A DNA stretch of 64,000 bases, taken from assembly GCA_964654855.1 (NCBI GenBank), contig CAZZJS010000007.1, forward strand, positions 1 to 64,000, given 5' to 3'. The DNA comes from JALZUV01 sp964654855. GTDB taxonomy: Bacteria; Pseudomonadota; Alphaproteobacteria; Rickettsiales; JALZUV01. The translations under genes and the position numbers were made by a program. A model generated the notes under the pieces. That model made no database searches, was not told where the DNA came from, and saw nothing but the letters and a program-made list of their open reading frames with translations. Of this stretch, positions 5,694-13,696 are shown piece after piece (within the stretch, counting starts at the first letter, position 1; every line of letters begins with the position of its first letter).

Positions 5694-7373
5694 ATGACAG
5701 ATACAGCATTTCCTTGGCTCGACCACTATCCTGATAATGTCGATTGGCATACGCCGCTAGAAGGGCACGCTCTATTTGAGCTACTCGATGATGCGGTAGC
5801 GAAGTTTCCAGATAATGTTGCTGTGCGCTTTATGGGGCGCGCTTTCACCTATCGAGAGATTGACGCCCTTACCAAGAAATTTACTGCAGGCCTCAAAGAG
5901 CAAGGTGTAAAACGCGGGGTAAAAGTAGGAATCTGCCTACCTAACTGCCCACAAGCGATCATCGCTTATTTCGGAATTTTGCGCACAGGCGCCACCGTAG
6001 TAAATTACTCTCCACTCTATTCCAAAAGCGAATTAGGCCATAAAATTGAAGATTCAGGCACAGAAGTAATGGTCACGCTTGATCTGAAAATGATCCTACC
6101 TAAAGTGCAGGAAAATCTTGGTAAAACCCTCAAACGTATCATCGTTTGCTCATTGGCCGATGTGTTGCCTATGGCTAAGAAATTCGCTTTCTTGTTGCTA
6201 AAGCGCGGCGAACTAGCTGCCATTCCGCAAGATGAAAAACATATCCTGTGGGAAGATGCGATCAGCTACCCTCCACTGGAAGAGACGCCGACCATTCATC
6301 CGGAAGAGGATATTGCCGTGTTACAATATACTGGCGGCACGACAGGCACACCTAAAGGCGTGATTTTGACTCACGCTAACTGCACCATCAATGCGACTCA
6401 ATGCCGCTTGTGGTTTGCAGATGCGGAAGAAGGACAGGAAAAATTTATTGGCATCCTTCCGCTTTTCCACGTCTTTGCTATGACGACGATTATGAATTTC
6501 GGCATCTCCATTGGCGCAGAGATTATTCTTCATCCGAAATTTGAGTTAAAAAATGTACTGACCGATATTGATAAATATAAAATCACGGTCATGCCAGGGG
6601 TTTCCACCCTCTTTTCAGCCATTAATAACTGCAATAGCCTGAATAAGTACGACCTCACCTCGATGAAATATTGTATCTCCGGTGGCGGACCTTTACCTGA
6701 GGCGGTCAAAACGGAATTTGAAGCGCTTACTGGTTGTTCGCTAGTGGAGGGATATGGTCTTTCTGAATCTTCACCAGTCGTTACCTGTAACCCACTTACG
6801 GGCGAAAACCGCACTGGTTCAATCGGCTTACCTCTACCCGGTACAGTTTTGGAGATTATCAATAAGGAAGATCGCGTGACTCCAATGGCAATTGGTGAAG
6901 AAGGCGAAATTTGTATTCGCGGGCCGCAAGTAATGCAAGGCTACTGGCAGCAGTTAGAAGCAACAAATGACGTACTTCGAAAGACCGAAGATGGCGAACT
7001 GCGATTGCATACGGGTGATGTAGGCATCATGTCAGAAGACGGCTACTTCACTATTGTCGACCGCATGAAAGAACTAATTATTTCAGGTGGTTACAATATC
7101 TACCCACGCCGCGTAGAAGAGGCAATCTACCAGCATGAAGCAGTTGCTGATTGCGCCGTTATAGGAATTTCTCACGCAGCACGAGGCGAAGTGCCCAAAG
7201 CCTTTATTGTTTTCAAAAAAGGGCAATCGGCAGAGATTGAGGAGCTGAGAACCTTCCTGAAAGATCACCTCCCCCCTTACGCGATCCCTCATGATTATGA
7301 ATTTCGCGCAGAGCTTCCTAAAACCATGGTCGGCAAGGTGGATAAAAAGCCGCTACGCGAAGAAAACGCTTAA
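5694..7373 (+). CDS. long-chain fatty-acid--CoA ligase
   Basis: A 559-residue AMP-forming adenylating enzyme that activates fatty acids to acyl-CoA. The P-loop YTGGTTGTPKG lies at residues 212-222, the A5 region is GYGLSESSP, and the hinge and C-terminal lid carry LHTGDVGIMSEDGYFTIVDRMKE with the catalytic lysine in LPKTMVGKVDKKPLRE. The architecture matches FadD-type ligases, including GGYNIYPRRVEE. It lies 36 bp behind hpt and could be cotranscribed. Which chain length it prefers cannot be told. The product likely feeds beta-oxidation or lipid and PHA metabolism. Confidence 0.9.
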   Translation: MTDTAFPWLDHYPDNVDWHTPLEGHALFELLDDAVAKFPDNVAVRFMGRAFTYREIDALTKKFTAGLKEQGVKRGVKVGICLPNCPQAIIAYFGILRTGATVVNYSPLYSKSELGHKIEDSGTEVMVTLDLKMILPKVQENLGKTLKRIIVCSLADVLPMAKKFAFLLLKRGELAAIPQDEKHILWEDAISYPPLEETPTIHPEEDIAVLQYTGGTTGTPKGVILTHANCTINATQCRLWFADAEEGQEKFIGILPLFHVFAMTTIMNFGISIGAEIILHPKFELKNVLTDIDKYKITVMPGVSTLFSAINNCNSLNKYDLTSMKYCISGGGPLPEAVKTEFEALTGCSLVEGYGLSESSPVVTCNPLTGENRTGSIGLPLPGTVLEIINKEDRVTPMAIGEEGEICIRGPQVMQGYWQQLEATNDVLRKTEDGELRLHTGDVGIMSEDGYFTIVDRMKELIISGGYNIYPRRVEEAIYQHEAVADCAVIGISHAARGEVPKAFIVFKKGQSAEIEELRTFLKDHLPPYAIPHDYEFRAELPKTMVGKVDKKPLREENA

Positions 7374-7464
7374 AAAGCTGTGCATAACTTTCCTTGCCTT
7401 TTGCTTTTCACTTCCGTATAAGCGCAGCCTCGCTTATCATTTCAGCTATACAAGGGAGTAAATA

Positions 7465-7938
7465 ATGAGCGCTGCAGAAAAAGTAGAAGTAACCGATTAT
7501 CTACCCGTAGATTATAAGCCTTTGGCAAAAATCAAAGATGATTATATGCCATCGGAAAAAGAAAAATACATGTGCGATAAGCACTTGGAATATTACCGTC
7601 GTAAGCTGCTCGCTTGGCGTGCAGAGCTTCTGGCTGAATCTCGCGAGACGATGGATAATTTGAAAGAAGAAAACTGGCAAGAGCCTGATGTCGCTGATCG
7701 CGCAACGCGCGAAACAGATGCTGGCGTTGAGCTACGCACTCGTAACCGCTATCTGAAGCTGATTGCGAAGATCGATGATGCTAACCGTCGTATTGATAAT
7801 GGTGATTATGGCTATTGCGAAGAAACAGGCGATCCTATCGGCCTAAAACGCCTAGAAGCTCGTCCCGTAGCAACCCTTTGTGTAGAAGCACAAGAGCGAC
7901 ACGAACGTTTTGAAAAACAATATATCGACGAAGAATAG
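7465..7938 (+). CDS. dksA: RNA polymerase-binding transcription factor DksA
   Basis: The 157-residue protein has an N-terminal helical extension, a long coiled coil (about residues 35-110) and a C-terminal finger with GYCEETGDPIGLKRLEARP. DksA enters the secondary channel of RNA polymerase and works with ppGpp. The zinc finger is degenerate: two of the four cysteine positions are Thr and Ala, as in other alphaproteobacterial DksA. The coiled-coil tip DVADRATRE contains the conserved D-x-x-DxA residues needed for activity. Ribosome binding site AGGGAG; a strong terminator follows. Confidence 0.95.
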   Translation: MSAAEKVEVTDYLPVDYKPLAKIKDDYMPSEKEKYMCDKHLEYYRRKLLAWRAELLAESRETMDNLKEENWQEPDVADRATRETDAGVELRTRNRYLKLIAKIDDANRRIDNGDYGYCEETGDPIGLKRLEARPVATLCVEAQERHERFEKQYIDEE

Positions 7939-7961
7939 AATCTTATTTGCGCGATATGACT

Positions 7962-7993
7962 AAAAAAGGCGGCTCGGTTGAGTCGCCTTTTTT
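7962..7993. terminator. bidirectional terminator between dksA and gmk
   Basis: AAAAAAGGCG and CGCCTTTTTT arms (7962-7993) enclose an inner CTC/GAG stem with loop GGTT. The A and T flanks let it work for both dksA and the convergent gmk operon. Confidence 0.9.
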
Positions 7994-8017
7994 ATGATTA
8001 TCATCTTGCATAAACAC

Positions 8018-8662
8018 TTAAAGATTCGTGACAAATTCTTTAATGCCCGGACGACGAATGCGTTTGCAACGCTCTGCCATTAGAATACAGCGTAATTTTT
8101 CTAAGCTATCGTCAAAATCTTTATTCACGATCACATAATCATACTCATCCCAATGGCTAATTTCGCTAGAAGCCTTGGTCATACGACGTAACACCGTTTC
8201 ATCACTATCCTGCGCACGTTTACGCAAACGAGACTCCAACTCTTCCATTGAAGGAGGAAGGATGAAAATACTCACTAAATCTTGTTCTCGCTTCTGGCGC
8301 AAACGCTGGGTACCTTGCCAATCAATATCAAACAACACATCAGTACCAGCCTCCAACTGCTCATCGACGAATTTAGCTGGCGTGCCGTAATGATGGTCAA
8401 ACACTTTCGCATATTCCAGAAACTCATCATTCGATACACGGTTGAGGAAATCTTTTTCTGATAAGAAGAAATAATCTTTTCCATCTTTTTCGCCGGGGCG
8501 CATATCACGCGTGGTCGCAGAAATAGACAGAATCAAATGCTTATCATCTTCAATCAACGCCCGTGATAGCGATGTTTTCCCCGCACCTGATGGCGAGGAT
8601 AAAACAAACATCATCCCACGACGTTTATTAAATTGCAGCAGATCATCCAACATCGCGAACAT
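8018..8662 (-). CDS. gmk: guanylate kinase
   Basis: A 214-residue nucleotide kinase that converts GMP and ATP to GDP and ADP. P-loop SSPSGAGKTSLSR, GMP-binding TTRDMRPGEKDGKDYFF and the lid region RLRKRAQDSDETVLRRM are all intact. The first ATG overlaps the end of the PCuAC gene by 20 bp; an ATG three codons later is equally possible. It is the last gene of a minus-strand run with the copper chaperone genes and ends before a strong terminator. Confidence 0.95.
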   Translation of the reverse strand: MFAMLDDLLQFNKRRGMMFVLSSPSGAGKTSLSRALIEDDKHLILSISATTRDMRPGEKDGKDYFFLSEKDFLNRVSNDEFLEYAKVFDHHYGTPAKFVDEQLEAGTDVLFDIDWQGTQRLRQKREQDLVSIFILPPSMEELESRLRKRAQDSDETVLRRMTKASSEISHWDEYDYVIVNKDFDDSLEKLRCILMAERCKRIRRPGIKEFVTNL

Positions 8663-9134
8663 CTACCTGCACTTCTTTACTCATACCATCTGAGAATTTC
8701 AGTGTAAGCGTAAAGTTTTTGCCTTTTTCTAACGGCTCTTTCAGGTCAAATAGCATTAGGTGCAATCCACCTGGTTGCATCACTTGGTCTGTCTTGGGTA
8801 AAACATCCAAACGAGGAAGTTGACGCATTTGCATAATGCCATCTTCATGTATATGGGTATGAATCTCCGCACGACCTGCAATAGATGCACTTACGTCTAC
8901 CAATGCTAAAGCCTTTTTACCGTCATTCTTTAACGTCACATAAGCCGCACCTACAGACTGACCTTTCAAGGTCGGCTTCGCCCACGCTTGAGTCGCTTTT
9001 ACTAGCACCGGCGCATCTGCTTTTTCCATCTTCACTTGCTCTGATGAAGCAAAGCTAAAGACTGGTAATAACAGCCAAGTGAGTATCAACACCGCAATAG
9101 CGAATAAAATAAACTGTATTTTTCGATCTTTCAT
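8643..9134 (-). CDS. periplasmic copper chaperone PCu(A)C
   Basis: The 163-residue protein starts with a signal peptide or anchor (about residues 7-29) and has the PCu(A)C copper site: His92/His94 and Met103 in HTHIHEDGIMQM, plus His125 and Met127 in GGLHLMLFD. This family gathers Cu(I) in the periplasm and, with SCO proteins, loads the CuA centre of cytochrome c oxidase. The SCO gene lies immediately upstream in the same direction, and ctaC/ctaD are at 40.9-43.3 kb. It overlaps gmk by 20 bp. Confidence 0.88.
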   Translation of the reverse strand: MKDRKIQFILFAIAVLILTWLLLPVFSFASSEQVKMEKADAPVLVKATQAWAKPTLKGQSVGAAYVTLKNDGKKALALVDVSASIAGRAEIHTHIHEDGIMQMRQLPRLDVLPKTDQVMQPGGLHLMLFDLKEPLEKGKNFTLTLKFSDGMSKEVQVDVRDVG

Positions 9135-9153
9135 TATCTTCTCCTTGCTCGCT

Positions 9154-9723
9154 TTAGAGAGCCTGTTTAATACGTGCCACTAATTCCTGTGGACTAGCCG
9201 TGTGAGGGAAATGCGCTAGATACTTCCCCTCTTCATCCATCAGATAAATCAAACTTGCATGATCCATCGTATAATCTTTAGGCGATTCTTTATTCTCAAC
9301 CTTTTTATAATAGATACGATAGGTTTTCGCCGCTGCCTTAATTTGCTCATGCGTACCCGTTAGCCCCAGAATATTCGGGAAGTTTTGCATATAAAGCGCT
9401 AGCTGCTGGCGTGTATCTCGCTCAGGATCCACCGTTACGAAAATTCCTTCTGGTGCATCACCGCGTAACTCTTCCAATGCAGCCTGCATAGTAGAAAGCC
9501 CCATCGGGCAAATATCTGGGCAATAAGTAAAACCAAAATAGACCAAACGCGGCTTTCCTTTGAATGTATCATTGGTCACGGCCTCGCCTAAATGGCTAGT
9601 GAGCGAAAACTCTCCCCCAATAGGAACCTCGCCCTGAGATGCATCATCCTTGGAGGAAAATTGCAAATAAACAGTGGTCGCCGTTAGGAAAACTAAGAAT
9701 AAGATCGTCAAATTTCGCAACAT
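9154..9723 (-). CDS. SCO1/SenC copper-binding assembly protein
   Basis: A 189-residue membrane-anchored thioredoxin-fold protein: N-terminal hydrophobic helix (about 5-21), then the Cu-binding CPDIC motif (Cys68, Cys72) and distal His155 in YTMDHASLIYLMD. All three ligands needed for copper transfer to CuA are present. It heads the sco-pcuC-gmk run, with a 19-bp gap to the PCuAC gene. The upstream region (9724-9956) is shared with a divergent small gene. Confidence 0.93.
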   Translation of the reverse strand: MLRNLTILFLVFLTATTVYLQFSSKDDASQGEVPIGGEFSLTSHLGEAVTNDTFKGKPRLVYFGFTYCPDICPMGLSTMQAALEELRGDAPEGIFVTVDPERDTRQQLALYMQNFPNILGLTGTHEQIKAAAKTYRIYYKKVENKESPKDYTMDHASLIYLMDEEGKYLAHFPHTASPQELVARIKQAL

Positions 9724-9956
9724 GGCAGAACTATAAGCAGAGTTACGATCAGAGTCTAGCTAAAGCGAATACCACCTACACGCTAGAAAGATGACAGTTC
9801 AGTTACAGCTCGATGAACAGTTTGTGACAGGCCGTGTTTGTGGTTCTCCCCTAAGGGTAAAAGCGGTATAGTATCAATTGTAGACAAACTATAAAAAGAT
9901 TTAACCTTTGGGTGATAAGGTCAAGAAATAGAAAAGAAAGCTAGGGAAATTTAGTT

Positions 9957-10184
9957 ATGACGATTGAAAACCAAGATGTGATTAAAGAAGCACGTGGCCT
10001 TGTAACAGAATTGGGTGAGAATCCAGTTACTGACGTCAGCCTCTCGCTTGAAAAATTCAACAATCTTTCAGAAGGTGCACAATCAGTTTTCGAAGAAGAA
10101 GTTAACAAGGTTGGTGATTTACTCCTGAAAATGTTTGGGCAATCCATACCAAGCCCTGAAAAAGACATGCAGCCAGCGCGCTAA
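9957..10184 (+). CDS. hypothetical small helical protein, 75 aa
   Basis: A short acidic protein of mainly helical character (LSLEKFNNLSEGAQSVFEEEVNKVGDLLLKMFG) with no known motif, signal or membrane segment. The ATG is preceded by a weak AGGGAAA about 10 bp upstream. It stands divergent from sco and 50 bp before another unknown gene. A reading frame on the opposite strand has almost the same extent, so coding strand is chosen on context and composition only. Confidence 0.4.
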   Translation: MTIENQDVIKEARGLVTELGENPVTDVSLSLEKFNNLSEGAQSVFEEEVNKVGDLLLKMFGQSIPSPEKDMQPAR

Positions 10185-10236
10185 TCTTTTTCCACCCTAA
10201 GTATTTTCCTTTAATTAAACTGAATTGTTCCCTATT

Positions 10237-10647
10237 ATGCCATCTGTGATGGATAACTCCGAAAAACCTTCAAAAAAATCTTGGGACACCAAAGCTATGG
10301 GCGACCCAAGCCGCACATCAGAAAGTGATATTTCTGATGGTGTTCTTGATGAAGAAGCAGTTATTCTTGCGCAGGGTAAAAACATGTTTGGTGACCCTGT
10401 TTATTCTTATGTTAAATTTTCTCTTCGCAATTTCCGTGCAATGCGTATCGCAATGGAAGGGGGTGAAAATTTCAAACCTAGCGACTATGGCGAAGTCATC
10501 GCTGCAGGGCGTGGGGAACCTAGCCAAGAAATTAAAGATGAAATGCGCATTCAATATGGTTTGGTCGACACACCAAAACCTGAGCAAGGCATTGCACCTA
10601 AAGCGATGAATAAGCCTGAATTCTTTGACGAGGATGATGGCTTTTAA
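10237..10647 (+). CDS. hypothetical protein, about 136 aa
   Basis: The protein contains SKKSWDTKAMGDPSRTSESD, then EEAVILAQGKNMFGDPVYSYVKFSLRNFRAMRIAMEGG, and ends in an acidic EFFDEDDGF. It seems cytosolic, with no family recognised. The start is unclear: ATG at 10237 and ATG at 10249 are both possible and neither has a good ribosome binding site. It converges on gshA with only 5 bp between the stops. Confidence 0.5.
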   Translation: MPSVMDNSEKPSKKSWDTKAMGDPSRTSESDISDGVLDEEAVILAQGKNMFGDPVYSYVKFSLRNFRAMRIAMEGGENFKPSDYGEVIAAGRGEPSQEIKDEMRIQYGLVDTPKPEQGIAPKAMNKPEFFDEDDGF

Positions 10648-10652
10648 AAAAG

Positions 10653-11930
10653 CTACGCGGCCTCTTTTTGTACTTCTGAAATTTCCATCGCCGCGGCTAA
10701 ATTTGCCATACGCGTGATAAGCCCATAAACCTGATAATTACAAAGTAGCACTGGAACATGGTCAGTATCGCCTTGTTCAGCCTCTTCACGATCGCACATG
10801 CCGGTAAAATACATGCCTTTTGCGTTCAGGTTCTTATATTCATCACGCTCTGGATTCACACGGAATGCACCGCCAATGGTTTGCCCATCAATCGCATAAA
10901 GCATCGGCTCGGCAGGGGCACCCTTCACACGATCCATGGTCGGCACGCCTTCTTGAATCAACACTTGCGCATTCATGGCTCCGTCTTTGACTACCTGCAT
11001 TTTATTGCGCATTTTCTTATTCATTTGCAGCACATCATCAGGACTCGTCGCACTCATAATGCCCATGCCATAAGTACCAGCATCGGCCTTGATATACACA
11101 TAAGGCTGAGTTTGAATGCCATATTCGCTATATTTCTTTGCAATCGCTTGCAGCATTTCTTCAATTGATTTTGCCACGCAATCAAGGCGCTGACGTTCTT
11201 TAAAGTTTACCTCGCCGCATTGATGTGAAAGCGTACGAATCTTCCAATCATCCAGATCAAAGTCCTTAGCAAATTTCAGCGCAATTTCATCGTAAAGCTC
11301 GAAATGGCGGCTTTTGCGACGACGATGCCAGCCTGCCTCTAATGTCGGCACAACAGGTTGAGAAATACCAGCCAGAATATCCGGCATACCACCGGATAGA
11401 TCATTATTCATCACAATCACATCTGGTTTCCAACCTTCGGCCAGCACCAATGCATCGCCTTCGCGCGCTATCACCCATTGCGTCATCATCTGACCCGATT
11501 GCGTGCCTAGGTCCATACGATCGCCTTCATCTTCTGGCGAAGGCAGACGAGCGATTTTTACTTCCGCACCCGATGCCTCTAATAAGCCTGCCAACACATG
11601 CAAATTTTCAAGATAACCTAAATTGCGTGTATGGCTTTCGGCGAGTAACATCACCTTCTTAGCATCCGGAAATTGATCCGCTAAACGGCGCTTAAAGCTA
11701 ATTTGCGCGCGCTGCTTCGCTCGTTCTGACAGTTGATTAAACCCTGCTGGAAAAAGATTCGTATCCACCGGTACAATTTTGGAGCAGCTATGGCGCAGAT
11801 CTACCGAGCCATAAAAGGGTGGACGCATATCGCTATAATAACGCGCAAACCAGTCATTAATTTCCTGCCCTCGCTTATTGAGCAAGGCTTCTAGCTCAAT
11901 GATAATACCAGTACGGCCTTCTTCACTCAT
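10653..11930 (-). CDS. gshA: glutamate--cysteine ligase (proteobacterial gshA type)
   Basis: The 425-residue protein matches the distinct gshA family first noted in Acidithiobacillus and common in alphaproteobacteria (TIGR02049 type): RPPFYGSVDLRHSCSKIVPV near the start, LLAESHTRNLGY, DAGTYGMGIMS and GGAFRVNPERDEYKNLNAKGM. It joins glutamate and cysteine with ATP in the first step of glutathione synthesis in the cytosol. It lies 3 bp behind rsmE in the same operon; this neighbour order with divergent ubiA recurs in alphaproteobacteria. No gshB is in the window. Confidence 0.9.
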   Translation of the reverse strand: MSEEGRTGIIIELEALLNKRGQEINDWFARYYSDMRPPFYGSVDLRHSCSKIVPVDTNLFPAGFNQLSERAKQRAQISFKRRLADQFPDAKKVMLLAESHTRNLGYLENLHVLAGLLEASGAEVKIARLPSPEDEGDRMDLGTQSGQMMTQWVIAREGDALVLAEGWKPDVIVMNNDLSGGMPDILAGISQPVVPTLEAGWHRRRKSRHFELYDEIALKFAKDFDLDDWKIRTLSHQCGEVNFKERQRLDCVAKSIEEMLQAIAKKYSEYGIQTQPYVYIKADAGTYGMGIMSATSPDDVLQMNKKMRNKMQVVKDGAMNAQVLIQEGVPTMDRVKGAPAEPMLYAIDGQTIGGAFRVNPERDEYKNLNAKGMYFTGMCDREEAEQGDTDHVPVLLCNYQVYGLITRMANLAAAMEISEVQKEAA

Positions 11931-11933
11931 CGC

Positions 11934-12704
11934 TTACTCACTCTCTCCTCTAAATTCAGGCACGCCATCACGCCAATCACCGCAAAGCGCCTGAATGCAG
12001 GTAAGCGCCGCGAGTGCTGCCGTGTCTGCCCGCAAAATACGTGGGCCTAAACTCATCTTGCGAACCCCCGGTAACATCGAAAGCTGCTTCAACTCCTCAG
12101 GGGCAAAGCCACCTTCTGGACCAATCAATATCGCTAACCGACTATCACGTAGCACCGGCATCATCTCTAACGGGGGTAATCCACCGCCCGTTTCATCAGC
12201 CACCACTAGCAATCGATCTTGCGGCCAATCGGCAATCAGCTTTCCAAAAGTTTGCATCGTCTCAACTTCTGGAACGGTGAGGCGCTCGGATTGTTCGGCC
12301 GCTTCCACCGAATTTGCCATTAAACGCTCATGCTTCACACGATTTACAATCGTACGTTTTGTTTCTACTGGAATGAGCTTAGAAGCCCCAAGCTCTGTCG
12401 CCTTTTGTGCAAGAAAGTCAATCTTTCCATATTTCACCGGCGCGAAACAAAGCCAGATATCCGGCTCTTCTTTTTGTTCACGCATTTGCGTTTGTAATTG
12501 AATAGCAACCGCTTTTTTATTTTCATCGCTCACTATACCCCACCATTCGCCATCATTGCCATTAAACAGCGCGACTGAATCACCAATCTTCTGGCGCATC
12601 ACTTTAATCAAATAATGGCTTTGGTCTTTATCTAGGGTAATCATCTGACCTTCTGCCAGCGAATCCTTCACATAGAGCCTTGCCTTTGGGGGAGAAACTT
12701 CCAT
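11934..12704 (-). CDS. rsmE: 16S rRNA (uracil1498-N3)-methyltransferase
   Basis: A 256-residue SPOUT methyltransferase that modifies U1498 of 16S rRNA using SAM. The SAM-binding knot is seen as LIGPEGGFAPEE and LGPRILRADTAALAAL near the C-terminus, and an N-terminal PUA-like domain begins about residue 8 (RLYVKDSLAEGQMI). First gene of the rsmE-gshA operon. It is divergent from ubiA with only 9 bp between the two start codons, so both promoters must overlap the opposite coding sequences or lie further away. Confidence 0.93.
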   Translation of the reverse strand: MEVSPPKARLYVKDSLAEGQMITLDKDQSHYLIKVMRQKIGDSVALFNGNDGEWWGIVSDENKKAVAIQLQTQMREQKEEPDIWLCFAPVKYGKIDFLAQKATELGASKLIPVETKRTIVNRVKHERLMANSVEAAEQSERLTVPEVETMQTFGKLIADWPQDRLLVVADETGGGLPPLEMMPVLRDSRLAILIGPEGGFAPEELKQLSMLPGVRKMSLGPRILRADTAALAALTCIQALCGDWRDGVPEFRGESE

Positions 12705-12713
12705 AACAGGAAG

Positions 12714-13607
12714 ATGGATAATGCAGCAAATAATAGCAACCGCTTAATGCATAATTATTTCAATTTAATGCGTTGGGATAAACCCGTGGGAACCTGGCTG
12801 CTCTTCTGGCCATGCAGTTGGGGGATTATGCTAGCGGCTACACAGAACCATACCTCTTGGCTTGAAGCACTGAACTTATTGGCATTGTTTTTTCTAGGCT
12901 CGCTTATCATGCGTAGCGCCGGATGCGTGATTAACGATCTGTGGGATCGCAAAATTGATGCACAGGTAGAGCGCACTCGCAGCCGCCCGCTGGCAAGCGG
13001 TGCAGTCTCTGTCATGCAAGCCATGCTTTTACTCGGTTTCCTTTTGACTATGGCCTTATGGATCGTCACCCAACTTCGGGTCGAAGTGTTTTGGCTTGCA
13101 CTCGTATCACTTCCATTCGTGATCGCTTATCCATTGATGAAACGTATCACTTGGTGGCCACAAGCCTTTCTTGGCCTTACCTTCAATTTTGGTGCAGTCA
13201 TGGGTTGGGTGGCTGTCAGCGGTGAAATCACCCTCACCACCTCGCTGCTTTATCTCAGCGGTATTTATTGGACGCTCGGCTACGATACGATCTACGCTTT
13301 TCAGGATATTTCGGATGATATAAAGATTGGCGTTAAGTCCACTGCACGATGTTTAGAGAAACATGCAAAGCTGGCCATCTCACTCTTTTATGCGATTAGT
13401 TTTGCTGCTTATATCCTAGCATTATTGCTAGCAGAGGCCCCGCCGATTATCTTACTAACCGCCCTACTGCCACTTTACTTATTCGTAAATCAATTGCTGA
13501 AATTTAACCCTGAAAAACCCGAAAACTGCGCTGCCTTATTCAAAAGCAATGTTTGGCTTGGTTTTTCTATTTTTATTAGCATTTTTATCTATTTTTCAAC
13601 CAAATAA
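12714..13607 (+). CDS. ubiA: 4-hydroxybenzoate polyprenyltransferase
   Basis: A 297-residue inner-membrane prenyltransferase with about eight or nine helices. The two Mg/diphosphate-binding motifs are NDLWDRKIDAQVERTRSRP and YAFQDISDDIKIGVKSTA. It attaches the polyprenyl tail to 4-hydroxybenzoate in ubiquinone synthesis. The chosen ATG has an AGGAAG unusually close (2-3 bp); an internal ATG 33 bases later (MHNYFNLMRWDKP) is a possible alternative start. A heme O synthase is ruled out, since ctaB is elsewhere in the window. Confidence 0.93.
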   Translation: MDNAANNSNRLMHNYFNLMRWDKPVGTWLLFWPCSWGIMLAATQNHTSWLEALNLLALFFLGSLIMRSAGCVINDLWDRKIDAQVERTRSRPLASGAVSVMQAMLLLGFLLTMALWIVTQLRVEVFWLALVSLPFVIAYPLMKRITWWPQAFLGLTFNFGAVMGWVAVSGEITLTTSLLYLSGIYWTLGYDTIYAFQDISDDIKIGVKSTARCLEKHAKLAISLFYAISFAAYILALLLAEAPPIILLTALLPLYLFVNQLLKFNPEKPENCAALFKSNVWLGFSIFISIFIYFSTK

Positions 13608-13696
13608 TTAATATTTCATCTAGAACCCTTTAGTTTATCTTAACCTTTTGTCGGTAAAATAGTTAAAGAATAAACAGAAATGTGGTGAACGCGTAA

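Noticed and set aside
9724..9956. A strong sigma-70 promoter or small RNA between sco and the 75-aa gene
   Set aside because: A TATAGT box exists but the only -35 at correct spacing (TTCTCC) is poor, and no stable hairpin with T tract follows.
11995..12501. A 168-codon plus-strand frame over rsmE
   Set aside because: Shadow of rsmE; lacks a start context and a recognisable product.
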